Source of the DNA: Opitutales bacterium
GTDB lineage: Bacteria; Verrucomicrobiota; Verrucomicrobiia; Opitutales; Intestinicryptomonadaceae
Length of the DNA: 13,701 bases
Assembly: GCA_021641325.1 (NCBI GenBank)
Contig: JAJXPD010000045.1
Span: 1 to 13,701 of the forward strand
Direction of reading: 5' to 3'
Shown: piece by piece, positions 1 through 6,882 of the stretch
How positions within the stretch are numbered: position 1 is the stretch's first letter
How the letters are laid out: each line of letters opens with the position of its first letter
The notes under the pieces: model-generated
The model's input: only the letters and a program-made list of their open reading frames with translations
Told to the model about the DNA's origin: nothing
Database searches by the model: none
Translations under genes and position numbers: made by a program

Positions 1-60
1 ATAATCGCCTACGAAAATAAAGATTACATTTCTCCTACGGGAGATGGGGTAAATAAATAA
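1..60 (+). CDS. C-terminal end of an unidentified protein (partial, starts before the window)
   Basis: Frame 1 is open from the first base and reads 19 codons (ending ...SPTGDGVNK) before TAA at 58-60. A strong intrinsic terminator in the same orientation begins 15 nt after the stop, which is the main reason to call this a real gene end. Too little protein is present to assign a family. The codons are more AT-rich than those of the neighbouring genes. The alternative is that this is untranslated sequence before the terminator. Confidence 0.45.
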   Translation: MIAYENKDYISPTGDGVNK

Positions 61-75
61 AGTAGAAAACAAACT

Positions 76-113
76 GGTCGGTAGCGTGGGGGTACGCTAC
101 CGACCTTCTTTTT
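76..113 (+). terminator. Strong intrinsic terminator
   Basis: A perfect 12-bp stem (76-87 pairs with 94-105, GGTCGGTAGCGT and its complement) encloses a 6-nt loop and is followed by TTCTTTTT at 106-113. It would end the + strand gene whose tail lies at 1-60. On the - strand the sequence after the stem is moderately T-rich, so the element may also stop transcription of the convergent permease gene. Confidence 0.85.
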
Positions 114-184
114 GTCAAATTCGCGCCCCGCCGCGCAAAGCGCAAAGGGGCGCAAACTTCGGCAAGCCTCCGCGCGGAACGGGC

Positions 185-946
185 TTAGCAAAAGAACATC
201 GCGGCGGTCGAAATAATCGTGGTCGCCACAATGAACGCCCTGTACCACTTTTCGGGAAGCTTTTTCACAAACCAAATTCCGAAGACCGCGCCGAGCAGAA
301 TGAACGGAATGCCCACGGCTCCCACGGCGAGGCTCTTTGCGCCTATGTTGTCCCACGCAAAAATCTGGAACGGCAGCTTCATGTAGTTTACAAGCAGAAA
401 AAACCACGCGTTTGTGCCCACAAAAACAAGCTTCGGAAGCCTCGCGCTCAGCAGGTATACCGACATAACGGGCCCCGCAGCGTTGCCAATCATAGTGGTA
501 AATCCTCCAGCCACGCCGAACGACTGCGCGTACCACCACTTGCGGGCAATCGAGCCGTCGCACGCGCCGCCGCGCTCCGTCCAAAACATCACCACAAGCC
601 CCAAAAATATGCAAAAGGCAATCAGGATTCTGAACTCGTCGGCGGGAACGAAAGAATCAACGAATATCGCAAGGAAAAATCCGGCCACCGCAGGCGGCAG
701 AAGTTTGAGCACAATCCGCCACGATGTCTGGCGGCGGTAGTAGCACACGGCGATGAGGTCGGCAAAGCAGAGCATGGGAAGAATCACGCCCGTGGAGGGC
801 TTCGCGCCGAAGGCTATCGCCATGAGCGGAATGGAAATCGTGTTTATGCCCTGCATGCCCGTCTTCGACATTCCGATGAGCACGGCGCACAGAAAAAGCG
901 TCCACATCTGGGCGGGCGACGAAAACAACTGTGAAAAGTCGAACAT
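185..946 (-). CDS. TauE/SafE family membrane permease (putative sulfite/organosulfonate exporter)
   Basis: This is a polytopic inner-membrane protein of 253 residues, the usual length of the TauE/SafE family (DUF81). It has about seven or eight hydrophobic segments. The two pseudo-repeats typical of the family are visible: an N-terminal half with GMSKTGMQG near residues 25-33, and a second half opening with GGFTTMIGNAAGP around 147-159. Characterised members export sulfite, sulfoacetate or similar small anions; the substrate here cannot be read from sequence. I chose the ATG at 946. The frame stays open upstream to a TTG at 997, but that would add a polar 17-residue leader before the first membrane segment. 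No strong Shine-Dalgarno is visible for either start. The gene stands alone and diverges from the carbonic anhydrase gene across about 150 bp. No partner sulfur gene is nearby. Confidence 0.88.
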   Translation of the reverse strand: MFDFSQLFSSPAQMWTLFLCAVLIGMSKTGMQGINTISIPLMAIAFGAKPSTGVILPMLCFADLIAVCYYRRQTSWRIVLKLLPPAVAGFFLAIFVDSFVPADEFRILIAFCIFLGLVVMFWTERGGACDGSIARKWWYAQSFGVAGGFTTMIGNAAGPVMSVYLLSARLPKLVFVGTNAWFFLLVNYMKLPFQIFAWDNIGAKSLAVGAVGIPFILLGAVFGIWFVKKLPEKWYRAFIVATTIISTAAMFFC

Positions 947-1096
947 AATCGGGCAATAATCGCCCCCGACGCGCGGATTGCGAGTTTTTTCAAACAAAAA
1001 AACGCCGAAAATGTCTATCTATCGCAAACGCAAAAATGCGGCGGAATAACGTTGAAATTATAAACGCTTCGCGCAAACTTCACTTCAAAGCGATTA

Positions 1097-1639
1097 ATGA
1101 ACATGACACTCGAAGAAAGACTCGAAAAATATCTCGGACAAAATCCGCAAATCGACCCCACAGCATACGTCAGCAAACACGCCGTCCTCATCGGAGACGT
1201 GAAAATCGGCGCGCATGCGAGCGTCTGGCCGGGCTGCGTGCTCCGCGCCGACATCAACTCGATTGAGCTTGGCGAAGGCTCGAACATTCAGGACGGCACA
1301 ATGGTGCACCTCGCCGACGACGCCGGCGTGAAAATCGGCAGAGACACAACAATCGGGCACGGCGCGGTTATCCACGCGTGCGAAATCGGCAGCGAGTGCC
1401 TCATCGGAATGGGCGCGGTCGTGCTCGACAATGCGGTTATCGGCGACAACTCCATTGTCGGCGCGGGCGCGGTAGTCACGAAAAACACGGTTGTTCCCGC
1501 GGGCTCGCTCGTGCTCGGCACTCCCGCAAAAATCGTGAAGCAGCTCGACGACAAAACGAAAGAGGGTCTCGGCTACTGGTCGAAAAAGTACCGCAAACTC
1601 GCCGAGGCAAACAAGGCAAAGGAAGAGGCGTCAAAATAA
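1097..1639 (+). CDS. Gamma-class carbonic anhydrase-like protein (left-handed beta-helix, hexapeptide repeats)
   Basis: The 180-residue product has the hexapeptide-repeat pattern ([IV]-G-x4) of a left-handed parallel beta-helix from about residue 28 to 145. It belongs to the YrdA/PaaY/CaiE-type gamma carbonic anhydrase family. The three trimer-interface zinc ligands are in place: H71 (MVHLAD), H88 and H93 (TIGHGAVIHAC), followed by the family signature CLIGMGAVVLDNAVI. The lysine-rich tail (about 150-180) looks helical, as in relatives. Many family members have weak or no CO2 hydration activity, so the activity is inferred only. The ATG at 1097 is used; an ATG two codons later is equally possible, and no clear Shine-Dalgarno precedes either. 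Its TAA overlaps the trmB start (TAATG), so the two are probably co-translated. Confidence 0.9.
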   Translation: MNMTLEERLEKYLGQNPQIDPTAYVSKHAVLIGDVKIGAHASVWPGCVLRADINSIELGEGSNIQDGTMVHLADDAGVKIGRDTTIGHGAVIHACEIGSECLIGMGAVVLDNAVIGDNSIVGAGAVVTKNTVVPAGSLVLGTPAKIVKQLDDKTKEGLGYWSKKYRKLAEANKAKEEASK

Positions 1640-2223
1640 TGAGCCTCGAAGACGCACTCCGACGGCGCGCCGAACGCGTGGCGCGACTCCGCGAAACCTG
1701 CGCCGACATCTTCGCGCTGTCGCAAAACATCTCGCTCGAAATCGGCTGCGGCAAGGGGCACTGGCTGAGCGCGTACGCCGCCGCCAACCCCGATGAGCTG
1801 TGCGTCGGAATAGACCTCATCAGCGAGCGCGTGCGCGACTCGCAACGCCGCGCGAAAAACAAAAACGCCTCGAACGCGCATTTCGTCAAGGCGGAGGCTC
1901 TCGAATTTTTGGAGGCAATGCCGCGCGACGCGCGACTCGCCAAAATCTTCATATTCTTCCCCGACCCGTGGCCGAAGGAACGCCACCACAAACGCCGCCT
2001 CATGCAGCACGAATTTCTCGACTACATCAGGCAGTTCGCAAACGCGGGCACAAAGCTCTACTTCCGCACCGACTACCGCGAATACTTCGACTGGACGGCG
2101 GAAATCATCAACGAAAACTCCAACTGGAAAATCACCGAAGAGACCGAGCTTCCCCTCGAAGAGGTATCCCAATTCCAGCGCATTCTGCCCGAATTTTCCA
2201 CGCTTGTGGCGGCAGCCGTTTAG
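1639..2223 (+). CDS. trmB: tRNA (guanine-N7-)-methyltransferase TrmB
   Basis: TrmB uses SAM to methylate N7 of G46 in the variable loop of many tRNAs. The 194-residue protein shows the Rossmann motif I EIGCGKG (34-40), the acidic motif VGIDL (57-61), and the family signature PDPWPKERHHKRRL (108-121), then YFRTDYREYF (141-150). It is shorter than E. coli TrmB (about 239) mainly because the basic N-terminal extension is missing. The usual T-x-x-E element near the C-terminus seems replaced by S-Q-F-Q at 177-180. The start ATG at 1639 shares its A with the TAA of the upstream gene, and GGAAGAGG at 1621-1628 is a good Shine-Dalgarno. An in-frame upstream extension to 1378 is only open sequence inside the previous gene. 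A terminator follows. Confidence 0.94.
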   Translation: MSLEDALRRRAERVARLRETCADIFALSQNISLEIGCGKGHWLSAYAAANPDELCVGIDLISERVRDSQRRAKNKNASNAHFVKAEALEFLEAMPRDARLAKIFIFFPDPWPKERHHKRRLMQHEFLDYIRQFANAGTKLYFRTDYREYFDWTAEIINENSNWKITEETELPLEEVSQFQRILPEFSTLVAAAV

Positions 2224-2252
2224 CGCGCCGCGAAAAATCGACAAACGCAGGA

Positions 2253-2280
2253 CGCTCCCGCAATCGGGCGCGTTTTTTTT
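2253..2280 (+). terminator. Intrinsic terminator after trmB
   Basis: The arms CGCTCCCG (2253-2260) and CGGGCGCG (2265-2272) pair around a CAAT loop with one internal mismatch (T2256 opposite C2269). Eight T residues follow at 2273-2280. It lies 29 nt after the trmB stop and closes the carbonic anhydrase-trmB unit. The 135 bp from here to 2415 hold only GC-rich sequence with a small GCGGC-GAAA-GCCGC hairpin (2352-2365). On the - strand this could weakly terminate the ZIP gene, but it lacks a proper T run. Confidence 0.75.
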
Positions 2281-2415
2281 GCGCCTCCGCGCCCCGAGCA
2301 AAACCGAGTCGGGATTGGAGAACGGGCGCGGGCGTGCCGCGCAAAACCGGAGCGGCGAAAGCCGCCGACAATATCGCATAAGTCCGCTTCACATTTCCAG
2401 TTGTATTTTAGCGTT

Positions 2416-3216
2416 TTAAAATATTATCGAAACCGCAGCCATGAACGCCATGCCCGAAAACACTCCGACAATCCCGTAGTGCTCCTCGCCGTATTCCTTC
2501 GCCATCGGCAGAAGCTCGTCGAGGGAGATGTAGACCATTATTCCCGCAGTCAGCGCGAGAGCCGCGCCCACAAGCTGCGGCGTCAAATACGGCGCGAGCG
2601 CAAAATACGCAAACACCGCTCCGAGCGGCTCGGCCATGCCCGAAAGAGTCGCCCAGCAGAACGCCTTGCGCTTGTCGCCCGTCGCCGAATAAATCGGCAG
2701 AGCCACCGACACGCCCTCGGGAATGTTGTGGAGCATTATCGCTATCGCCACGCCGACTCCGACCTTGATGTCGTCCAAGCCCGCCACGAAAACCGAAAGC
2801 CCCTCCGGAAAATTGTGGATTGCAAGCGCGACCGCCGTAAAGACCGCCGCCCTCCCCGCTTTCGACGGACGCCCGTGCGCATGTGGCTCCGCGCCGCGCT
2901 CCGCCATTTCGTGGTCGACGTGTTCGGGAATGAAGTAGTCTATGACGCCCGCAAGCGCGACGCCCGCGAAGAACGCGAGCACCGCGAGGGCGTGTCCGAG
3001 CCTGTCGGAAATTCCGCCGCCCTGCATTTTCGCAATCGCCGTCGGCAGAATGTCCGTAAAAGACAGGTAAACCATCACGCCCGCCGAAAAGCTCATTCCG
3101 AGCGCGAAAATCTTGAAGTCGTTTTTTCTGAGCGCGAACGTAAGCGCGGCTCCAACGCCCGTCGCCGCTCCGGCGACCAGCGCGAGTAGAAATGCAATCG
3201 GCGCGTTGTCTTCCAT
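2416..3216 (-). CDS. zupT: ZIP family divalent metal (zinc/iron) transporter, ZupT-like
   Basis: ZIP permeases import Zn2+, and often Fe2+ or Mn2+, across the inner membrane. The 266-residue protein matches ZupT in length (E. coli 257) and layout. Three N-terminal membrane helices precede a cytoplasmic loop rich in His and Glu (about 97-116, with HVDHE and PHAHG). The two metal-site helices carry HNFPEG (134-139) and HNIPEG (163-168), then SGMAEP (192-197) and further membrane segments. The ATG at 3216 begins the typical short N-terminus; the frame runs open to 3300, but that leader is basic and lies in the AT-rich intergenic region. It diverges from rubrerythrin, which suggests linked metal and oxidative-stress physiology. 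Substrate specificity is inferred from the family only. Confidence 0.92.
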   Translation of the reverse strand: MEDNAPIAFLLALVAGAATGVGAALTFALRKNDFKIFALGMSFSAGVMVYLSFTDILPTAIAKMQGGGISDRLGHALAVLAFFAGVALAGVIDYFIPEHVDHEMAERGAEPHAHGRPSKAGRAAVFTAVALAIHNFPEGLSVFVAGLDDIKVGVGVAIAIMLHNIPEGVSVALPIYSATGDKRKAFCWATLSGMAEPLGAVFAYFALAPYLTPQLVGAALALTAGIMVYISLDELLPMAKEYGEEHYGIVGVFSGMAFMAAVSIIF

Positions 3217-3315
3217 GATTTTTGCTTTACATTTTTTTATTTGTTGACGATAAAACACAATATTAAAAAATCGTCTTTTTACGGAATCGGACGATTTCAA
3301 AAAAAAGGAAACATC
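3217..3315. promoter_or_regulatory. Divergent promoter region between zupT and rubrerythrin, with inverted repeat
   Basis: These 99 bp are strongly AT-rich and separate two divergent starts, so both promoters must lie here or in the flanking coding sequence. AAATCGTC at 3268-3275 and GACGATTT at 3290-3297 form a perfect 8-bp inverted repeat with 14 nt between the arms. A third GACGAT lies at 3246-3251 within TTGACGAT. I could not place a convincing -35/-10 pair with normal spacing for either gene. AAGGAA at 3305-3310 is the rubrerythrin Shine-Dalgarno. The repeat could be an operator for a dimeric regulator, or a hairpin in the rubrerythrin 5' leader just ahead of the ribosome binding site. 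Confidence 0.5.
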
Positions 3316-3885
3316 ATGGAATTAAAAGGCAGCAAAACAGAAAAGAACCTCATGTGCGCGTTCGCGGGCGAATCGCAGGCGCGGAACAAATACACCTACT
3401 TTGCAAGCGTCGCGAAGAAGGAGGGCTACGAACAGATTTCGGCAATCTTCACGGAAACCGCCGACAACGAAAAGGAGCACGCAAAACGCTTCTACAAACT
3501 GCTCGGCAATACCGACGTGGAAATTCAGGCAACATGCGGCAGCCGCTTCGGCAATACATTCGAAAACCTCATCGCAGCAGCCGAGGGCGAATACGACGAA
3601 TGGCACAACCTCTACTGCAACTTTGCCGACGTTGCCGACGCCGAGGGATTCGCGGAAATCGCGACGGTGTTCAGAAAAATCGCGGAGGTTGAAGCGCACC
3701 ACGAAGCCCGCTACCGCGCCCTTGCGCAAAACGTAAAGGACGGCAAAGTTTTCAAAAAGGACGCGCCCGTGCGCTGGAAATGCCGCAACTGCGGATTCGT
3801 TTTCGAGGGCGCGGAAGCTCCCGAAAAGTGCCCCGCATGCGCCCACCCGCAGGCGTATTTCGAAGTGCTTGCCGACAATTTCTAA
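3316..3885 (+). CDS. rbr: Rubrerythrin (non-haem diiron peroxidase)
   Basis: Rubrerythrin reduces hydrogen peroxide in the cytoplasm of anaerobes and microaerophiles, using electrons passed through its rubredoxin domain. The 189-residue length matches classical rubrerythrin (about 191). The N-terminal ferritin-like four-helix domain (1-140) has the diiron ligands expected: E19 in [10 protein letters not shown]52-x-x-H55 in [11 protein letters not shown]92 and E95 in GEYDEW, and E126-x-x-H129. The C-terminal rubredoxin domain has C156-x2-C159 (CRNCG) and C172-x2-C175 (CPACAHP), then the YFEV ending. The ATG at 3316 lies 5 nt after AAGGAA, an adequate Shine-Dalgarno. It is transcribed alone, divergently from the ZIP transporter, and ends at a bidirectional terminator. 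Confidence 0.96.
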   Translation: MELKGSKTEKNLMCAFAGESQARNKYTYFASVAKKEGYEQISAIFTETADNEKEHAKRFYKLLGNTDVEIQATCGSRFGNTFENLIAAAEGEYDEWHNLYCNFADVADAEGFAEIATVFRKIAEVEAHHEARYRALAQNVKDGKVFKKDAPVRWKCRNCGFVFEGAEAPEKCPACAHPQAYFEVLADNF

Positions 3886-3928
3886 ACATTTTCTCCGCCG
3901 CAAAAAAACGGCGGGGGTGCTTCAATAC

Positions 3929-3961
3929 AAAAAAAGGCGCGGAATTTTCCGCGCCTTTTTT
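3929..3961. terminator. Bidirectional intrinsic terminator between rubrerythrin and the lptA-like operon
   Basis: The nearly continuous palindrome GGCGCGGAA-TT-TTCCGCGCC (3936-3955) is preceded by seven A (3929-3935) and followed by six T (3956-3961). It therefore has a T run after a GC stem on both strands. It serves rubrerythrin on the + strand and the end of the seven-gene - strand operon, whose last stop is at 3982. A second hairpin, CCGCCG (3895-3900) with CGGCGG (3909-3914), lies just to its left and lacks a T run. Confidence 0.85.
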
Positions 3962-3981
3962 GTTCGCAAAGTTGCGTCAGG

Positions 3982-6186
3982 CTACTTGCGCTTTACGGGG
4001 AGCTTTATCGTCGGGCGCGAGGGAGCTTCGTCGTCCTCGTCGGGGGTCGTCGGGCGGACGAATCCGCCCGAGGGAGCCTGCGCGGGAGCGGGCGACGCCT
4101 CGCCCTCGACCGCCACCGACTGCGAGCCTTTGTTGTAGACTATTCTGTGCCCCGACAGGCGGGAGTTGTCCTCTCGGTTTATCACAACGGGGCTGTCTTC
4201 AAGCACAAGCATCTGCTCGTCGGCGTAGATGTCGGCGCGTCCGCACCTGACCTCTTTCAGCCCCTGGTCGAGCTTCACGTTTTCGGTCATGGCAATCTGC
4301 GTGATTTCCTTTTGCGCTCCCGATTTCGGCGCGCGCATCACAACCTCAATCTTGCCGCACGACGCCTCGGTATCGGTGCCGCTCACCTTTACGTTGCCCT
4401 GAAAATAGTAGCGGTCGTCCTTGTCGGAGCTTGTAAGCCACTGTTTGTCGCTTTTGATTACGGTTTTCGACGACGCGATTTTCGCCGCGCTTTCCGAATC
4501 TTTCATGCCGATGTTTTTAAACGGAGGAAGCACGATAGTCGGGCGTTTGTCTGGCTTCGCCGGATCGGTCGAAAGCTCGACGAATTTGTGCGGCTTCTTT
4601 TCCGTGCCGCCCGCGCCCTTCATTTTCAGGCGCGGATAGATTACGGCGTTTTCCGCCTGCGCGGAGTACGATTTCTGCCTGATTGAAACGCCGTCGCTTG
4701 CCGCTATTTTCTTTGCCGTGGTCGCGCCCGCGTCGTCGGATTCGGCGAAGACGTCGAGCTTCTGGCAGTTCGCGGAGATGTCCGCCGACTCGATTGACAC
4801 GTCGCGCCTGAACTCGAACTTCGTCGCCTTGCCGTCCTTCGAGAACGCCAGCACGCGCGACTTCACTCTTGTTTTCGTCTTTGCGGATTTTCCGCCCGAC
4901 GCCGCGCCGAGAGCCGCGCCGACGTCCGCCGACTCCGCAAGCGAGACCCTCACGAAAGATTTTTTGCCCTCCGAAAGCGCAAGCCCCCTGTTTGCGTTGC
5001 GGACGAATACGACGGTGTCGGCTTGGAGCGTCGTGCCGCGCTTGGGGTTGTCGAGCCGCGCGTCGCCCGACAGGCGGATTTCGGATTTTTCGGGGAAGAT
5101 TTCGAGCAGCGCGCCCGTCGCGATTCCGTCGTCGCTTGCGAAGCGGATTTTATCGTAGCCCGTGATGCGTTCGAGCTTCGCCTTTCCGCCGTCCGAGTCC
5201 GACGCCGCCGCGCGGAGCTTTCCGCATGTCGCGTTGAAGTCGTCCGCCGCAATTTTGACGTCGCCGTCTATGTCGAACATGGTTTTGCCGTCCTTGCGGT
5301 ACATGACGATTTTGTCGGCGTAGATGTCGATTCTGTTTTCCGAGCCGTTCTTTTCGGCGTGGAAAACCTCCGCCTTGGCGCGGGTTGTCCTGTCGGAGTA
5401 CGCTTCCACTTTCTGCGCCCCGCGGTCGAGGAGCATACGCGCCCCGCCGAGCTTCGCCTTGCTTGCGATGTCCGTAATTTGCGGATTCCCCGCGAGGTTC
5501 GCCCGCCCCGTCTGCGGGAAGATTTCTGCGCGTCCGGCGCGCGCCCTGCGCCCGTCGCGCGTCATGTCCACGTTTTCGGACGCCGTGATTTTGCCTATGC
5601 CGCCGCCCGATTTTGCGGCGTCAAGCTCGATTTTCCCGCAGCTTAAATCCATCTCGGAATTTTTGACCGACACCGCGCCGCGAAGCACAAACACGTTCGC
5701 CCTGCCCTTGTAGTCGAGGCTCGCGTAGTCGCTTTTAAGCTTTGTGTCGGGCGATTTGCCGCCCTTTACGGAAATGTCCACGTCGGAGAAAACCTCCACA
5801 AAGCGCGGGTCGCCGAACCATTTCCATTTTTTCCCCGTCATGTCGAAATCGGCGGAGGAGACCGAAAGCTCGTCCGGGCTTTCCGAAATCTTCGTCGTCG
5901 GGTTTACCCTCGCCGACGGGCTTTTTATAGTGGCGCGAAGGACTGCGTCCGACTTCCCCTCGAAGAGGTCGAGCCTTATTCCGTCGATGTCCACGCGGTT
6001 TTCGTCCACATATTTTGCGCGGTCGCCGAAAAGCTCCCACTCTTTTACGCCCGTGTTTTCGTCGAAATTCGGAAGCTCGAAATTCGAGACCGTGCCGGGG
6101 AGCATTGTCGTCTGGCGCGCGCCCGAAGCGGGGCACACCGCGGCGGCTAAAACAAAAAGTATTATCGGAAGATTTTTCGGCATCAT
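3982..6186 (-). CDS. Large LptC/LptA (OstA)-like LPS-transport protein with four tandem LptA-like units
   Basis: The 734-residue product starts with a signal peptide (MMPKN, a hydrophobic stretch, then PASGA before R24), so it should act in the periplasm. Residues 43-95 resemble LptC (KEWELFGDRAKYVDENRVDI, then a FEG and a Lys-Ser-Pro element). The rest is beta-rich OstA-type sequence in about four units of roughly 140 residues, marked by a [GR]-x-V-x-[IV] strand ending in C-[GQ]-K-[IL] near 170-188, 308-326, 461-479 and 597-615. The tail (about 695-734) is Pro- and acid-rich and ends in basic residues. Its first ATG overlaps the elbB stop (ATGA), so translation is coupled; an ATG directly follows, giving 733 residues. 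The frame is open upstream into elbB, but that Arg-rich leader is not credible. Typical LptA is about 180 residues. It may be a fused LPS bridge; lptB, lptF and lptG are not in view. Confidence 0.8.
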   Translation of the reverse strand: MMPKNLPIILFVLAAAVCPASGARQTTMLPGTVSNFELPNFDENTGVKEWELFGDRAKYVDENRVDIDGIRLDLFEGKSDAVLRATIKSPSARVNPTTKISESPDELSVSSADFDMTGKKWKWFGDPRFVEVFSDVDISVKGGKSPDTKLKSDYASLDYKGRANVFVLRGAVSVKNSEMDLSCGKIELDAAKSGGGIGKITASENVDMTRDGRRARAGRAEIFPQTGRANLAGNPQITDIASKAKLGGARMLLDRGAQKVEAYSDRTTRAKAEVFHAEKNGSENRIDIYADKIVMYRKDGKTMFDIDGDVKIAADDFNATCGKLRAAASDSDGGKAKLERITGYDKIRFASDDGIATGALLEIFPEKSEIRLSGDARLDNPKRGTTLQADTVVFVRNANRGLALSEGKKSFVRVSLAESADVGAALGAASGGKSAKTKTRVKSRVLAFSKDGKATKFEFRRDVSIESADISANCQKLDVFAESDDAGATTAKKIAASDGVSIRQKSYSAQAENAVIYPRLKMKGAGGTEKKPHKFVELSTDPAKPDKRPTIVLPPFKNIGMKDSESAAKIASSKTVIKSDKQWLTSSDKDDRYYFQGNVKVSGTDTEASCGKIEVVMRAPKSGAQKEITQIAMTENVKLDQGLKEVRCGRADIYADEQMLVLEDSPVVINREDNSRLSGHRIVYNKGSQSVAVEGEASPAPAQAPSGGFVRPTTPDEDDEAPSRPTIKLPVKRK
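4180..5679 (-). repeat. Tandem LptA-like protein repeats within the lpt gene (four units)
   Basis: At protein level, two motifs alternate. Motif A is [GR]-x-V-x-[IV] followed about ten residues later by C-[GQ]-K-[IL], at residues 170, 308, 461 and 597 (spacing 138, 153 and 136). Motif B is a strand containing A/G-x-A-x-I-[FY] followed by a Leu- or Ser-rich strand and a second V/I-rich strand, near 204-237, 345-378, 498-518 and 635-669. The DNA itself is diverged, so the duplication is old. The unit boundaries are my reading by eye. Confidence 0.5.
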
Positions 6187-6842
6187 TTTGCTGATTTTAA
6201 CATTGCCGCCAACATCGCCCCGACGCCCCTGTCGATTTGCACGGTATCGGCGGCGAGCATGTACGCGGGAGTTGAAAAAACGTTCCTTTCGGAGTCGCAA
6301 ACGAAGCCGTCGGCGGCGCATTCGACGTGCTCGCCGCCGAGCGCGCGGATAGCCTCCGCCGTCTGCGGGTCGCGCCCTATCGTAAGCTTGACGCCGCCGC
6401 CTATCGACTTCGCCCCGATTACGGGCGAAATGCAGACGAAGCCCACGGGCTTGCCCGCCGAAACCATCGCCTTTACCGCCGCGTCAACCTCGGCGTTTAC
6501 CGACATGTCCGCGCCCCTGAACGCGAAGTCCGAAAGGTTTTTCGCCGCGCCGAAGCCGCCGGGGAAAACGAGAATGTCGAAGTCTTCCGCGCGGAATTCC
6601 GACAGAGCGGAGATTTCGCCGCGGGCGATTCTTGCGGACTCCGCAAGCACGCTGCGGACGCCGCTTTCGGGCGAGCCGTCCGCATGGTTTACGATATCCG
6701 ACTGCGGAATGTCGGGCGCAAAAAACGCCGTCTTTGCGCCGAGTTTTTGAAGGTTCAAAAGTGTTATCACGGCTTCGTGGATTTCGGAGCCGTCGAAGAC
6801 TCCGCAACCCGACAGTACTATTGCGGCGGTTTTGTTTTTCAT
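6183..6842 (-). CDS. elbB: ElbB-like DJ-1/PfpI (GATase1-like) protein
   Basis: The 219-residue protein matches E. coli ElbB (217 residues; also called glyoxalase III-like or an isoprenoid-biosynthesis protein with an amidotransferase-like domain) along its length. Visible family blocks are VLSGCGVFDGSEIHEAV (9-25), FAPDIPQSDIVNH (41-53), ARIARGEI (70-77), LVFPGGFGAAKNLSDF (91-106), VGFVCISP with the nucleophile-elbow cysteine C137, LTIGRD (153-158) and the STPAYMLA ending (190-197). The fold is DJ-1/PfpI. The in vivo role is not settled; weak glyoxalase activity has been reported for the E. coli protein. Its TGA overlaps the start of the lpt gene by 4 nt, and 40 nt separate it from the MBL gene. 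Only a weak AAAGAC stands before the ATG. Confidence 0.94.
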   Translation of the reverse strand: MKNKTAAIVLSGCGVFDGSEIHEAVITLLNLQKLGAKTAFFAPDIPQSDIVNHADGSPESGVRSVLAESARIARGEISALSEFRAEDFDILVFPGGFGAAKNLSDFAFRGADMSVNAEVDAAVKAMVSAGKPVGFVCISPVIGAKSIGGGVKLTIGRDPQTAEAIRALGGEHVECAADGFVCDSERNVFSTPAYMLAADTVQIDRGVGAMLAAMLKSAK

Positions 6843-6882
6843 GTTGTCTTTATAAAATCGTTGGAGGGGCTTTTGTTCAACC

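Noticed and set aside
121..180. Several GC-rich inverted repeats (GCGCCCC 123-129 with GGGGCGC 147-153; palindrome TCCGCGCGGA 169-178) just downstream of the permease gene.
   Set aside because: They lack a following T run on the - strand and have a long loop, so I did not call a second terminator. They may simply reflect GC-rich intergenic sequence.
947..997. Upstream TTG start that would lengthen the permease by 17 residues.
   Set aside because: The added segment is polar, TTG starts are rarer, and the protein from the ATG at 946 already has normal family length.
947..1096. Search for a promoter or riboswitch in the 150-bp gap between the permease and carbonic anhydrase genes.
   Set aside because: TATAAA at 1059-1064 is present but has no -35 box at normal spacing, and no riboswitch-like structure stands out.
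2294..2352. Imperfect direct repeat CCGAGCAAAACCGAG / CCGCGCAAAACCGGAG in the trmB-zupT gap.
   Set aside because: There are only two diverged copies of about 15 nt, with no further structure to support a mobile or regulatory element.
2132..2392. A - strand frame whose translation begins with a signal-peptide-like stretch (MKRTYAILSAAFAAPVL).
   Set aside because: It runs antisense through the end of trmB and its terminator, the rest is Arg-rich and without family features, and no ribosome binding site is evident.
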